Source: Flavobacterium pectinovorum
GTDB lineage: Bacteria > Bacteroidota > Bacteroidia > Flavobacteriales > Flavobacteriaceae
Direction: 5' to 3'
Length of the DNA stretch: 64,000 nucleotides
Assembly: GCF_022802975.1 (NCBI RefSeq)
Contig: NZ_JAFEVZ010000017.1
Span: 1 to 64,000, forward strand
Shown piece after piece: positions 23,013 through 32,154 of the stretch (its first letter is position 1; every line of letters begins with the position of its first letter). A model generated the notes under the pieces. The model worked only from the letters and a program-made list of their open reading frames with translations. It had not been told where the DNA came from and searched no databases. The position numbers and the translations under genes were made by a program.

Positions 23013-24836
23013 TTAAATATAAATCTCTTTCCCTTGTTCAATAAACTCTTCTGATTTTTCCTGCATTCCTTTTTCGGCAGCTGCGACATCCCTGATTTCC
23101 TGAGATATCTTCATCGAGCAGAATTTTGGTCCGCACATCGAACAGAAATGGGCGACTTTTGCACCATCAGCAGGAAGCGTTTCATCGTGGAATTCTCTTG
23201 CTGTATCAGGATCTAACGCCAAATTAAACTGATCTTCCCAGCGGAATTCAAATCGTGCTTTACTCAAGGCGTTGTCTCGATACTGTGCACCTGGATGACC
23301 TTTTGCCAGGTCGGCAGCGTGGGCTGAGATTTTATAGGTGATCACACCGTCTTTTACGTCTTTTTTATTCGGTAAACCAAGATGTTCTTTAGGCGTTACA
23401 TAACACAACATCGCACAGCCGTACCAGCCAATCATCGCAGCGCCAATTGCAGATGTAATATGATCGTAACCCGGTGCAATATCTGTGGTTAATGGGCCTA
23501 AAGTATAAAATGGAGCTTCATGACAATGCTCTAATTGTTTGTCCATGTTTTCTTTAATCATGTGCATCGGAACGTGTCCCGGACCTTCAATAAAAACCTG
23601 AACATCATGTTTCCATGCAATTTTTGTCAATTCGCCTAAAGTTTCTAATTCGGCGAATTGTGCAGCATCGTTTGCATCTGCAATTGATCCCGGACGCAAA
23701 CCATCTCCAAGAGAAAAAGCTACGTCATATTGTTTCATGATTTCGCAGATTTCTTCAAAATGCGTGTACAGGAAGTTTTCTTTATGGTGAAATAAACACC
23801 ATTTTGCCATAATTGATCCGCCTCGGGAAACGATTCCGGTAACACGATTAGCGGTTAAATGAATATAACGCAGTAAAACTCCGGCATGAATTGTAAAATA
23901 AGAAACCCCTTGTTCCGCTTGTTCGATTAAGGTATCCCTGAAAACTTCCCAGGTTAAATCTTCTGCGATTCCTTTTACTTTTTCTAAAGCCTGATAAATC
24001 GGAACAGTACCAATTGGAACCGGTGAATTACGTATAATCCATTCTCTGGTTTCGTGAATGTTTTTTCCGGTTGACAAATCCATAATCGTGTCAGCTCCCC
24101 AGCGGCAAGCCCAGACTGCTTTTTCAACTTCTTCCTCGATACTTGAAGTTACAGCACTGTTTCCGATATTAGCATTAATTTTTACTAAAAAGTTACGGCC
24201 CACAATCATGGGTTCACTTTCCGGATGGTTGATATTGTTTGGAATTATGGCTCTTCCGCAGGCAACTTCGCTACGGACAAATTCGGGTGTGATTTTGTTT
24301 TTTGGAGTATTTGCACCAAAACTATGTCCGCTGTGCTGACACTGCATGGCTTTGGTTTGTTCGTTTAAAAGTTCGATGCGTTGATTTTCCCGAATCGCAA
24401 TATATTCCATTTCAGGAGTGATGATTCCTTGTTTAGCGTAGTATAATTGTGTTACGTTCGTGCCTTTTTTTGCACGTTTTGGCTGATGTAAATATTCAAA
24501 ACGCAGATGGTTTAAACTTTCATCTTTCAATCTGGTTTGTCCGTAATCTGAAGTTATTTCGTTTAAGATTTCAACATCATTTCGTTCTAAAATCCATTGT
24601 TCTCTTAAACGTGGCAAACCTCTTCGGATGTTGATTTCGACATCCGGATCAGTATAAGCTCCCGAAGTATCGTAAACGGTTACGGGAGGATTTTTTTCAA
24701 TTCCGCCATTCGAAAGTTTGGTATCGCTTAAATGGATTTCGCGCATAGCAACTTTTATGGGATGAATTTCGCCATCGATATATACTTTTTTAGAATTTGG
24801 AAATGGGGTTCTGGATATTTGTTCTTCCTGATTCAT
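23013..24836 (-). CDS. thiC: Phosphomethylpyrimidine synthase ThiC
   Basis: ThiC is a radical-SAM enzyme that rearranges aminoimidazole ribotide into HMP-phosphate. The 607-residue protein has the N-terminal domain, the TIM barrel with RAIIPNNINHPESEPM, GNSAVTSSIEEEVEK, MDLSTGKNIHETREWI and EGPGHVPMH, and the unusual C-terminal cluster motif CSMCGPKFCSM. It is fully conserved in appearance. A 213-bp non-coding element separates it from thiS upstream. Confidence 0.98.
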   Translation of the reverse strand: MNQEEQISRTPFPNSKKVYIDGEIHPIKVAMREIHLSDTKLSNGGIEKNPPVTVYDTSGAYTDPDVEINIRRGLPRLREQWILERNDVEILNEITSDYGQTRLKDESLNHLRFEYLHQPKRAKKGTNVTQLYYAKQGIITPEMEYIAIRENQRIELLNEQTKAMQCQHSGHSFGANTPKNKITPEFVRSEVACGRAIIPNNINHPESEPMIVGRNFLVKINANIGNSAVTSSIEEEVEKAVWACRWGADTIMDLSTGKNIHETREWIIRNSPVPIGTVPIYQALEKVKGIAEDLTWEVFRDTLIEQAEQGVSYFTIHAGVLLRYIHLTANRVTGIVSRGGSIMAKWCLFHHKENFLYTHFEEICEIMKQYDVAFSLGDGLRPGSIADANDAAQFAELETLGELTKIAWKHDVQVFIEGPGHVPMHMIKENMDKQLEHCHEAPFYTLGPLTTDIAPGYDHITSAIGAAMIGWYGCAMLCYVTPKEHLGLPNKKDVKDGVITYKISAHAADLAKGHPGAQYRDNALSKARFEFRWEDQFNLALDPDTAREFHDETLPADGAKVAHFCSMCGPKFCSMKISQEIRDVAAAEKGMQEKSEEFIEQGKEIYI

Positions 24837-25049
24837 TTTTTTTTAGATTTGAATTACTATTGTTATTTTGATTGAAAATTTAAATTTCTCGCAGCCGGTT
24901 TCTGCCAGGGATAGAAGTGTAAAGCCCGTAAAGAAGAAAACCGTAAAAAACAAGAAATAAAAAAGCGACCAGCGGAAGCTTTGTTATGACTGTGTTTTTG
25001 TGGTTGACGACTGCGGACTTGTAACGGATAGCCCGTTCGTGCAGCAAAA
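24837..25049 (-). repeat. Non-coding insert between thiS and thiC, repeat-like
   Basis: About 200 bp without a credible gene, richer in G+C than its surroundings. On the minus strand it reads GCACGAACGGGCTATCCGTT near thiS and GGGCTTTACACTTCTATCCC near thiC, with an AACGG/CCGTT mini-hairpin. This wording resembles a repeat I associate with flavobacterial intergenic regions; a homology search is needed to prove it. A structured RNA is the alternative. Confidence 0.5.
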
Positions 25050-25256
25050 TTATCCTCCCTGAGTGGCAGAGATAATTAGGATTTCGTCAGTTTCGGATAC
25101 AAAATGCCGGCTCCAGTTTATTTTTGGAACAACGGTATTGTTAATGGCAACGGCGATTCCGTTTTGTTTGTTTGGAATTTCGAGATCGAGCAATGACTGA
25201 ATACTTAGCGATTCGGCATTGAATTGTTTGATTTGTTGGTTGATTTTTAGTTCCAT
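25050..25256 (-). CDS. thiS: Sulfur carrier protein ThiS
   Basis: This 68-residue ubiquitin-like carrier ends in GG (SATQGG), the site adenylated by ThiF and thiocarboxylated for thiazole synthesis. The family pattern VAINNTVVPKINW and the beta-grasp length are clear. It is the first gene of the thi operon, downstream of the TPP riboswitch. A dispersed palindrome (25275-25298) lies just ahead of its start codon. Confidence 0.95.
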   Translation of the reverse strand: MELKINQQIKQFNAESLSIQSLLDLEIPNKQNGIAVAINNTVVPKINWSRHFVSETDEILIISATQGG

Positions 25257-25274
25257 TCCTTTTAAATTTTAGTT

Positions 25275-25298
25275 GTAGAGATGCACAGCAGTGTATCT
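25275..25298. repeat. GTAGAGATGCAC palindrome in the thi leader
   Basis: AGATGCAC and GTGTATCT pair (one G-T) around AGCA. It resembles the GTAGAGACGCAC...GTGCGTCTC palindromes frequent in Bacteroidota and lies between the riboswitch and thiS. Confidence 0.6.
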
Positions 25299-25356
25299 AA
25301 AAAACCTTAGGAATGGCTACAATTACGCACAAAAAAATGCGTGAAGAAGTCATCTT

Positions 25357-25436
25357 ACTTTTCCCTACGCTAGTATGAACTAGATCAGGTTCAGAGGGTA
25401 AAATCTCAGCCTGCGCAATGCAGACACCCCTAAAGT
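25357..25436 (-). ncRNA. TPP riboswitch of the thiamine biosynthesis operon
   Basis: On the minus strand the conserved blocks read GGGGTGTCTGC, GGCTGAGA, ACCCTCTGAACCTGATC, and TAGCGTAGGGAAAAG, with P1 formed by ACTTT/AAAGT. It senses thiamine pyrophosphate ahead of the thiS-to-thiF operon. A small hairpin ACGCA/TGCGT with a T-rich loop (25327-25342) follows. Confidence 0.96.
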
Positions 25437-25442
25437 GTGAAG

Positions 25443-25450
25443 CAAATGTA
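25443..25450 (-). promoter_or_regulatory. thi operon -7 promoter element
   Basis: On the minus strand TACATTTG matches TAnnTTTG and lies 7 bp before the riboswitch. No clear -33 TTTG is seen. Confidence 0.55.
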
Positions 25451-25479
25451 ATGAAAATTTGTTTGGGAGTTTAAAAAAG

Positions 25480-25571
25480 TTTCAGGTTTTAAGTTTCAAG
25501 TTGTATGTGAGGAGAACTTTTGTTTCTGTTTAAGATAACAGCGTAACCTGAAATGTGAAACCTGAAACAAA
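25480..25571. repeat. AACCTGAAAC-type inverted repeats between tag and the thi promoter
   Basis: GTTTCAGGTTTTAAGTTTC at about 25480-25498 is mirrored by AACCTGAAATGTGAAACC and CTGAAAC at about 25547-25570. It is low-complexity repeat DNA next to the 3' end of tag and is possibly a terminator for neither side. Nothing else was seen in the gap 25451-25575. Confidence 0.5.
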
Positions 25572-25575
25572 ATTT

Positions 25576-26145
25576 TTATTTAGCTCTTGTCCAGCAATCC
25601 TGGGCGTGATCATTGACCATTCCGGTGGCTTGCATGTGTGCATAAACAACTGTTGAACCGACAAATTTAAATCCTCTTTTTTTTAAATCTTTACTGATTT
25701 CGTCAGAAAGCGGAGTGGTAGCCGGAATATCTTTTGAGGTTTTTGGATGGTTTATGATCGGTTTCCCATCGGTGAATTTCCAAATATAATCTGAAAAACT
25801 TCCAAATTTTTCCTGAACTTTCATAAATGCCTGCGCGTTTGAAATAGCAGCTTTTATTTTGAGTTTGTTGCGGATGATTCCGGTGTTTTGCATCAATTCT
25901 TCGATTTTGTCTTCAGAATATTGTGCTACTTTTTTATAATCAAAATGGTCAAAAGCGTTTCTGAAGTTTTCTCTTTTGTTTAAAATGGTTATCCAGCTTA
26001 ATCCGGCCTGAAAAGTTTCCAGAATCAAAAATTCGAATAGAGTAGGGTCATCATAAACCGGAACACCCCATTCTTCATCATGGTATTTTTTGTATAAATC
26101 GCTTGATGTACACCAGCTGCATCTAATAGGTTCCTGCGTTGTCAT
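25576..26145 (-). CDS. tag: DNA-3-methyladenine glycosylase I
   Basis: Tag removes 3-methyladenine from alkylated DNA in base excision repair. The 189-residue protein has the N-terminal RCSWCTSSDLYKKYHDEEWG signature, with the zinc-binding cysteine, and the matching C-terminal HAQDCW zinc ligands. The hydrophobic alkylbase pocket region FEFLILETFQAGLSW is present. Its start overlaps the yhhQ stop by 4 bp (ATGA type), so it is co-translated with the transporter gene. Confidence 0.96.
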   Translation of the reverse strand: MTTQEPIRCSWCTSSDLYKKYHDEEWGVPVYDDPTLFEFLILETFQAGLSWITILNKRENFRNAFDHFDYKKVAQYSEDKIEELMQNTGIIRNKLKIKAAISNAQAFMKVQEKFGSFSDYIWKFTDGKPIINHPKTSKDIPATTPLSDEISKDLKKRGFKFVGSTVVYAHMQATGMVNDHAQDCWTRAK

Positions 26146-26819
26146 TCTTTTGAATTATGATCTGAATTGAGATTGTCATTTTCCAGATATTTTTTAATTA
26201 AGTGATGTCCTGCATAAATTAGTGGAGTGAGTAGAACTGCCACAGATAGTTTAAAAACATAGCCTGTTAGTCCGGAAGAAATAAAGGTATCAAAATCAAT
26301 TTTTCCCGGGAGCCAAAAAGCAATTCCAAGGACTATAAAAGAATCAAATAATTGTGAAATTACAGTTGATCCGGTTGCTCTTAACCATATTTTTTTTTCT
26401 CCGGTTCGTCTTTTAAAAAACCAAAATATCCAAACATCGATTAATTGTGAAGCCATAAAGGCAATTAAACTTCCAACAATAATCCACATACTTTGGCCAA
26501 ATACAGCCTGAAATTGTTCGTCGTTTACAGGACTTATTCCTTTTGCTGCCGGAATTACGATTGCCATAAACAATAGTAAAAAAGCATAGGCAATTAGGCA
26601 TGCCGTTATAAAAGAAAGTTTTTTGACTCCCTTTTCACCAAAATATTCATTGATTAAATCAGTAGTAAGAAAAACAATTGGCCAGGGTAAAATCCCGATA
26701 CTCATTACGAATGGTCCTATCTGAATTAATTTTCCTCCAATCAGCTCGGCTACAACAGCATTGGTTATAAAAATTCCTGCCAGAACTACAAAAACAATTT
26801 CCTTTTTGGTTTTAAACAT
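26142..26819 (-). CDS. yhhQ: Queuosine precursor transporter (YhhQ/VUT family)
   Basis: This inner-membrane transporter of the COG1738 family is linked to uptake of queuosine precursors (preQ0/preQ1). The 225-residue protein has about six hydrophobic segments with the family motifs PWPIVFLTTDLINEYFG and ASQLIDVWIFWFFKR. The window also encodes QueG, the last enzyme of queuosine synthesis, which fits an active Q-tRNA pathway. It overlaps tag by 4 bp. Confidence 0.9.
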   Translation of the reverse strand: MFKTKKEIVFVVLAGIFITNAVVAELIGGKLIQIGPFVMSIGILPWPIVFLTTDLINEYFGEKGVKKLSFITACLIAYAFLLLFMAIVIPAAKGISPVNDEQFQAVFGQSMWIIVGSLIAFMASQLIDVWIFWFFKRRTGEKKIWLRATGSTVISQLFDSFIVLGIAFWLPGKIDFDTFISSGLTGYVFKLSVAVLLTPLIYAGHHLIKKYLENDNLNSDHNSKE

Positions 26820-26997
26820 ATATTTGGTAAATGATAATTCAAATTTAAGCTATTTCTGTATAACATAAAATGGTTTGATTTTAAATTAAAATTTTGTTTT
26901 AAAATGGTTTGAAAGTTAAATTTTTATAGAAACAGTCTTTTTTAGTTATTTTTGAAACAATAATAATTTTATTATTAAAACAAAATACTAATAATTA

Positions 26998-29115
26998 ATG
27001 AAAAAAATAATCACATTTTTTCTCATGGGAACAACTTTTTTTGCGTCAAACGCACAAACTAATGTCGAAAACCCTTTGCTTAAGCCATGGGTTGGCCCTT
27101 ACGGTGGAGTTCCTGCCTTTAACGAATATAAAGTATCTGATTTTAAACCGGCAATTGATTTTGCGATTCAGGAAAAATTAAATGAAGTTGATGTAATTGC
27201 AAATAATCCAAAAGCGCCAACTTTTGATAATACAATTGCTGCTTTAGAACTTTCTGGAAAAACTATTTCGAGAATTTCTTCTGTTTATGGAATTTACAGA
27301 TCAAATTTAAGCAGTGCTGAATTTAGTGCAATTGACAGAGAAATGTCTCCTAAATTGTCTGCTTTTGATGATAAAATCAATCAAAACAGAAAGCTATTTA
27401 TTAGAATTGAAACTTTATATAATGCTAAAGAAAGTAAAAAACTAACCAGTGAACAACAACGTCTTATTTGGGTGTATTATACTCGTTTTGTTCGTGAAGG
27501 AGCAAAATTAGATGATGCAAAAAAAGCCAAAGTAAGTGCAATTAATCAAGAGCTGGCTTCTCTTTTTACTAAATTCAGTCAAAATTTATTAGCCGAAGAG
27601 CACAATCAATACGTAGCTTTAACTACAGAAGCTGATTTTTCGGGATTACCAAACGAAGTAAAAAATGCTGCAATTGCTGAGGCTAAAGCCAGAAAATTAG
27701 ATGTATTGGGTTGTATTGCGAACACACGTTCCTCTATTGAGCCATTTTTGACATTTTCTACTCGTAGAGACCTAAGAGAAAAAGCTTTTGATATTTTTGT
27801 AAAACGTGGTGACAACGGAAATGAAAATGATAATAATGCGACGCTGGTAAAGATTTTACAATTGCGTCAGCAAAAAGCAAAATTACTTGGTTTTCCTACT
27901 TTCGCACATTGGAATTTATCTAATAAAATGGCCAAAGAGCCGCAAAGAACTCTTGATTTAATGGAGTCTGTTTGGGAGCCGGCAGTTGCAAAAGTAAAGG
28001 ATGATGTTGCCGAAATGCAAAAAATTGTAGATGCTGAAGGAGGTAATTTTAAAATTCAGCCTTGGGATTATCGTTATTATGCTGAGAAAGTTAGAAAAGC
28101 AAAATACGATTTAGATCAAAATGAAGTGAAGCAATATTTGCAATTAGAAAAACTTCGCGAAGGAATGTTTTGGGTTGCGGGTGAATTATTCAATTTGAAT
28201 TTTAAACAAATTACAAATGTTCCGGTTTATCATTCTGATGTACGCGTTTGGGAAGTGAGTAATAAAGTTACCGGAAAACTTATAGGTCTTTGGTATTTTG
28301 ATCCTTATGCGCGTGTAGGAAAGCGTTCAGGCGCATGGATGAATTCGTATAGACAACAACAAAAATTAAACGGAGAGGTACTTACAATTGTTTCTAATAA
28401 CTGTAATTTTATTAAAGGAGCTGATAACGAGCCAATTTTGATTTCATGGGATGATGCTTCTACTTTGTTTCACGAATTTGGTCATGCATTACACGGTTTA
28501 TGTTCTGATGTAACTTATCCAAGTTTGGCAGGAACAGCGGTTGCGAGAGATTACGTAGAGTTTCCGTCTCAGTTGTTAGAGCACTGGCTGGCTACTCCGG
28601 AAGTTTTAAGTAAATTTGCTTTGCACTATAAAACAGGGCAACCCTTGCCAAAAGAATTGATGGAAAGAATTGAGAGAGCTGCTAATTTTGGCGAAGGATT
28701 TGCTACTGTCGAAACAATTTCAAGCTCTTTAATTGATATGAAATTGCATTTGACTACTGATATAATTGATCCTCATAAATTCGAAAAAGAAAATTTAGAC
28801 AAATTGCACATGCCGTCAGAAATTGTGATGCGTCATAGAATTCCACAGTTTGGACACATTTTTTCAAGTGATGGATATGCTGCTGGGTATTACAGTTATT
28901 TATGGGCAGATGTGATTAATGCAGATGCCTGGGAGGCTTTTGCTGAAGGAAAAGGTCCTTATGATACAGAAGTGGCAAAAAGACTTTATGATACAGTTTT
29001 TAGTGTAGGAAACACCATTGATCAGGAAAAAGCATACGAGAATTTTAGAGGAAGAGCTCCAAAGTCTGATGCCTTGATGCGTGCTAGAAATTTTCCTGTT
29101 AAGGGTAAAAAATAA
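26998..29115 (+). CDS. M3 family peptidase (peptidyl-dipeptidase Dcp-like), exported
   Basis: This zinc metallopeptidase of 705 residues has an N-terminal signal peptide ending near FASNAQT, so it acts in the periplasm or outside. The zinc site HEFGHALHG begins at about residue 492, with the downstream glutamate in the family position. The sequence is closest to Dcp-type peptidyl-dipeptidases that trim peptides from the C-terminus. It stands alone, diverging from yhhQ; a TATTTTTG -7-like element is at 26947-26954. A strong terminator follows. Confidence 0.92.
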   Translation: MKKIITFFLMGTTFFASNAQTNVENPLLKPWVGPYGGVPAFNEYKVSDFKPAIDFAIQEKLNEVDVIANNPKAPTFDNTIAALELSGKTISRISSVYGIYRSNLSSAEFSAIDREMSPKLSAFDDKINQNRKLFIRIETLYNAKESKKLTSEQQRLIWVYYTRFVREGAKLDDAKKAKVSAINQELASLFTKFSQNLLAEEHNQYVALTTEADFSGLPNEVKNAAIAEAKARKLDVLGCIANTRSSIEPFLTFSTRRDLREKAFDIFVKRGDNGNENDNNATLVKILQLRQQKAKLLGFPTFAHWNLSNKMAKEPQRTLDLMESVWEPAVAKVKDDVAEMQKIVDAEGGNFKIQPWDYRYYAEKVRKAKYDLDQNEVKQYLQLEKLREGMFWVAGELFNLNFKQITNVPVYHSDVRVWEVSNKVTGKLIGLWYFDPYARVGKRSGAWMNSYRQQQKLNGEVLTIVSNNCNFIKGADNEPILISWDDASTLFHEFGHALHGLCSDVTYPSLAGTAVARDYVEFPSQLLEHWLATPEVLSKFALHYKTGQPLPKELMERIERAANFGEGFATVETISSSLIDMKLHLTTDIIDPHKFEKENLDKLHMPSEIVMRHRIPQFGHIFSSDGYAAGYYSYLWADVINADAWEAFAEGKGPYDTEVAKRLYDTVFSVGNTIDQEKAYENFRGRAPKSDALMRARNFPVKGKK

Positions 29116-29132
29116 TATATTTCATAGTAAAA

Positions 29133-29167
29133 AAAAAGCCTCGAATAACTAATATTCGAGGCTTTTT
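29133..29167. terminator. Bidirectional terminator, M3 peptidase / exported five-gene operon
   Basis: Perfect 15-bp arms (AAAAAGCCTCGAATA at 29133-29147 and 29153-29167) with a 5-nt loop and flanking A/T tracts lie between convergent transcription units. Confidence 0.92.
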
Positions 29168-29188
29168 GATTTTGATAAAAGGGATGTT

Positions 29189-30160
29189 TTACCACCATCC
29201 CTGTACATTATAAACAACAGATTTTGCCTGACCATTTCCATAAGCAACTCCTACTTCCTGGTAGGCTTTGATTAAGTCTCTTTTAAGATTGATATCTGTT
29301 TCTATTTTGTAGTCCCATTCTCTTTGTTCAAGATCTAAAACGCGTTTCGATATTTTTGCGGATAAAGTTTTAACCTCATTGTAGCAGCTTGCCTGAGGAT
29401 CAATAGAATTTAAAATTTCTCCTGCTTGGTTTGCGGTAGAAACATCCTGATTTGCAGCCCAAAGATTATTGGCTTGAGCTAATTTTAGTTTACAATCTCG
29501 ATCTATCATTTTGTTAAAGATAGGCGCAATGCTTGCTACTGCTTTGTGGTAACACTCCGTACATTCTTCAGGAATTGCTGTAAGTTTATAAATGGCCTCA
29601 TCGTATTTTAGCTGCGCCTGAAGGGCATGAGCTTCTTTGATTATTTGAGCGCAACGAGTATTATAGTAAGTGATGATTTTGGTTTTTCCATTTGACACAA
29701 AACTCTGAATGCTTTCGTCATTAGCGTTTATTTCCTTTATGGCTTCCATATAGGCAGTGTTTTCATTTGTACCTACACCTTTAACCGTTACGGTATGACT
29801 TGAATATTTTTTTCCGTCTAGACCGTCACCAATATAAAGATTTATATTTAAAGTTAAAGCAGTCATTGGTGGAGCTGTAGCTAACATATCTTTGGTTAGA
29901 ACATTAATATTGGCTGTAATGATAAATCTTGAATCAATACCTGATGCAGCTATTCCGTTTGCACTGGTGATTTCGTTCAATTTACTAATTAATAAGCTTT
30001 CTGCTCCTGCCGGCAGATTTTCAATTTGCTCCGGGACATAAGATGTTAAGGCAATATTGCCCAAAGCCTCTTTTGAAGATGGACTTTGTGCAGCTGTAAA
30101 AAAGCTACAGCCCAATATAGCTAATGCGCTAAAAATATTTTTATTGATAAAATTTCTCAT
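29189..30160 (-). CDS. Exported protein of unknown function (last gene of a five-gene set)
   Basis: The 323-residue protein starts with a signal peptide (cleavage near FFTAAQ). Residues about 55-150 form an alternating beta pattern (RFIITANINVLTKDM, ALTLNINLYIGD) that resembles envelope proteins of the CsgG/FlgT type. Residues about 165-310 are helical and repeat-like, with cysteines in ECTECYHK and a TPR-like KYDEAIYKL. I do not recognise a named family. It is 11 bp downstream of the DUF6175-like gene and clearly in the same operon. It ends with an aromatic YNVQGWW tail. Confidence 0.7.
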   Translation of the reverse strand: MRNFINKNIFSALAILGCSFFTAAQSPSSKEALGNIALTSYVPEQIENLPAGAESLLISKLNEITSANGIAASGIDSRFIITANINVLTKDMLATAPPMTALTLNINLYIGDGLDGKKYSSHTVTVKGVGTNENTAYMEAIKEINANDESIQSFVSNGKTKIITYYNTRCAQIIKEAHALQAQLKYDEAIYKLTAIPEECTECYHKAVASIAPIFNKMIDRDCKLKLAQANNLWAANQDVSTANQAGEILNSIDPQASCYNEVKTLSAKISKRVLDLEQREWDYKIETDINLKRDLIKAYQEVGVAYGNGQAKSVVYNVQGWW

Positions 30161-30171
30161 AACTGTTTCTT

Positions 30172-31122
30172 TTATTTTTCACCTAAAATAATTACCGCTT
30201 GACCTAGACCTTTCATAGTTAGTTTGTTCGGAATTGAATATGGGGCATTTCTTAAATAATCCTGAAGGCCTTTAAGGAATCCTCTGGCATCTGTAGCTCT
30301 GTTTTTACTATCATAAAGTGGTATGCGTACTTGTTCAAAAAGCATACTGTTTTCGGTTACATCACTTGTATTAAAACGTCCCTTAACGGTGTTTTGTGAA
30401 ATCCAGTCTTCTATGATCGTGCTTAAATCTTGTCCGTCATATTGTTTTTCCAAATTACCAGACCAGCCGTTGAATTTTTTAATTCGAACAATTATTTCTC
30501 TGCCATTTTCAAACATGTCATCAAAATGCTTTTGAAGCTGCGCATTAAAGTTGTCTACATGAGCCAAAACAGCTTCTTCAAGAAGAACTGATGTTTCTGC
30601 AGAAAAAGATGGAGCTCCAGTTCCCTGTGCGGCAGCAATTTGTTTATCGGTATAAGAATCGATTCCCTGAAGGATAAAGTTTACAGAGTTTTTCGGCCCA
30701 ACTTGTTTTGTAGCCCAGGTTAATTGTATGATAATATCTGCTTTAGCAACTTTTTTTAACTTGTCTATCGGGCTTTCTGCGATTCCTGATTTAGCTGTCA
30801 TAGCATTTTCAGCACTTTCTGCTTCAAGAGTTTTGATTGCCGATTCCATATCTTTTAGAGGAAAACCTCTTTCGGCCATTAAAGTATTGATTTTAGATAT
30901 CACGGTTTTAATGTCCATGTTTTCTTGAAATACTTTTTTATAATTAGGTATTTTTACTTTTGTTCCCTGATTATTATATTCCATCATATATCCATTAGTG
31001 TTGCACCATACGTCACTGGGAACTATCATAATGGTTGGTTTTTTTGCTTGTGAGAAAGCAATATTTACAAATAAAATTGCAAATAAAGCTAGTGATTTTT
31101 TAAGGTTAACGATTTTTTTCAT
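30172..31122 (-). CDS. Exported DUF6175-like protein
   Basis: The 316-residue protein with a signal peptide (ending NIAFSQA) starts its mature part KPTIMIVPSDVWC, which I associate with DUF6175 of Bacteroidota. DKLKKVAKADIIIQLTWAT and LLEEAVLAHVDNFNAQL suggest an alpha/beta fold like that of CsgG- or LpoB-type assembly proteins. Function is unknown. It lies 14 bp after the tandem paralogue pair and 11 bp before the 323-residue gene. Family naming is from memory and is moderate in certainty; the export signal is clear. Confidence 0.65.
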   Translation of the reverse strand: MKKIVNLKKSLALFAILFVNIAFSQAKKPTIMIVPSDVWCNTNGYMMEYNNQGTKVKIPNYKKVFQENMDIKTVISKINTLMAERGFPLKDMESAIKTLEAESAENAMTAKSGIAESPIDKLKKVAKADIIIQLTWATKQVGPKNSVNFILQGIDSYTDKQIAAAQGTGAPSFSAETSVLLEEAVLAHVDNFNAQLQKHFDDMFENGREIIVRIKKFNGWSGNLEKQYDGQDLSTIIEDWISQNTVKGRFNTSDVTENSMLFEQVRIPLYDSKNRATDARGFLKGLQDYLRNAPYSIPNKLTMKGLGQAVIILGEK

Positions 31123-31136
31123 TAGTTTTTTAATTA

Positions 31137-31604
31137 TTATTTAAGAATACCGTCTGCAATTAATTTCTTTTTTAAATCGGAGCGAAGAACCCTCAAAACA
31201 AGTCCTTTGGTGATACTTTTATGAGCTTTTCTTTTATCTCTTTTTTCGTTGTTCTCATCACGTAAAGAAATAAAACGTTTGTAGTTTCCGCTATCGGTAA
31301 AAAAATCGTTAAAATACTCTTCGTATTTTTCACGTGCATTAACTTCGGTGATAAGAGGTTTTGTTTCACATTCCTGCTTGCCTTCATGGATGCCGTTAAA
31401 AAGCACATCGCGTACTGCATTTTTTTTTGCCTGTTCTTCAGCATCAGCATTGTTTTTTCCATTTCCCCATGCTTTTACAGTTTGGGAGCCATCTAATTCA
31501 ATACCAAGACATTCAGTTTTGTGAATGTAATTACCTGCTATTTTTTGCTGAGCATGCGAAGTGGTAATTACTAGGAATGCGATTAATGGTAAAATTAATT
31601 TCAT
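31137..31604 (-). CDS. Small exported protein, paralogue B of a tandem pair
   Basis: The mature protein of about 135 residues follows a signal peptide (TTSHAQQ). The start is taken at the ATG at 31604 (MKLILPLIAF), because the longer reading lies within the upstream gene. It shares a pattern with its neighbour: ECLGIELDGSQTVKAWG, AKKNAVRDVLFNGI, KPL, a FFxxxGxYKRF block, and a basic C-terminus. The block of small residues plus AKKNAV is reminiscent of LPP20/FlgT-type domains. No enzyme motif is seen. It is 16 bp after paralogue A. Confidence 0.7.
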   Translation of the reverse strand: MKLILPLIAFLVITTSHAQQKIAGNYIHKTECLGIELDGSQTVKAWGNGKNNADAEEQAKKNAVRDVLFNGIHEGKQECETKPLITEVNAREKYEEYFNDFFTDSGNYKRFISLRDENNEKRDKRKAHKSITKGLVLRVLRSDLKKKLIADGILK

Positions 31605-31620
31605 GTTTTTATGTATTAGA

Positions 31621-32127
31621 TTAAAATCCTGATGATAAAGTTCTGATGATTCCGGCAGCTTCAAGATCTTTTCTTAGAGCATCTTTAGATACAGATACGA
31701 TTACGCCAATCTTATATTCTTTTCCAACTTTCATACGATCAGAAGGATCTATATTTCCGTCAGTTGATTCGCTAACGTATTTCATGTATTTACCTCCCTC
31801 TTCAAAGAAAGATTGAAAAAAATCCTGCTTTTCAGTTTCAATGTTTGGATTGGTAGTTAAGGGCTTTTGGGCGTTGCAACCTCTTTCTCCGGCAGAAAAA
31901 CCTTTAAAAATAACACCATGTATAGCATTTTTTTTGGCTTGTGTAATGGCAACACTGCCTTTTTTAGAATATGACCAAACTTTTACCAGGTAAGTTCCGT
32001 CGGTGCCAATGCCTGCACATTCAATTTCATATTTCCATTCGTTTGTTGCTTTATCAGCTTTTTTTTGTGCTTGACCAAAAACAGTCAATGAAGAGATTAA
32101 AATAAATAGAGTGAATAGTTTTTTCAT
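31621..32127 (-). CDS. Small exported protein, paralogue A of a tandem pair
   Basis: The 168-residue protein has a signal peptide (ending VFGQAQ). It aligns by eye with the next gene over the full mature length: ECAGIGTDGTYLVKVWS, QAKKNAIHGVIFKGF, QKPLTT, DFFQSFFEEGGKYMKYVSE and a closing KDALRKDLEAAGI. The pair arose by tandem duplication. The single cysteine pair (ECAGI and GCNAQ) is conserved between them and could form a disulphide. Function is unknown; it sits 27 bp after the 545-residue gene. Confidence 0.7.
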   Translation of the reverse strand: MKKLFTLFILISSLTVFGQAQKKADKATNEWKYEIECAGIGTDGTYLVKVWSYSKKGSVAITQAKKNAIHGVIFKGFSAGERGCNAQKPLTTNPNIETEKQDFFQSFFEEGGKYMKYVSESTDGNIDPSDRMKVGKEYKIGVIVSVSKDALRKDLEAAGIIRTLSSGF

Positions 32128-32154
32128 TTTTATTTGTTGATATTAATTGTACGA

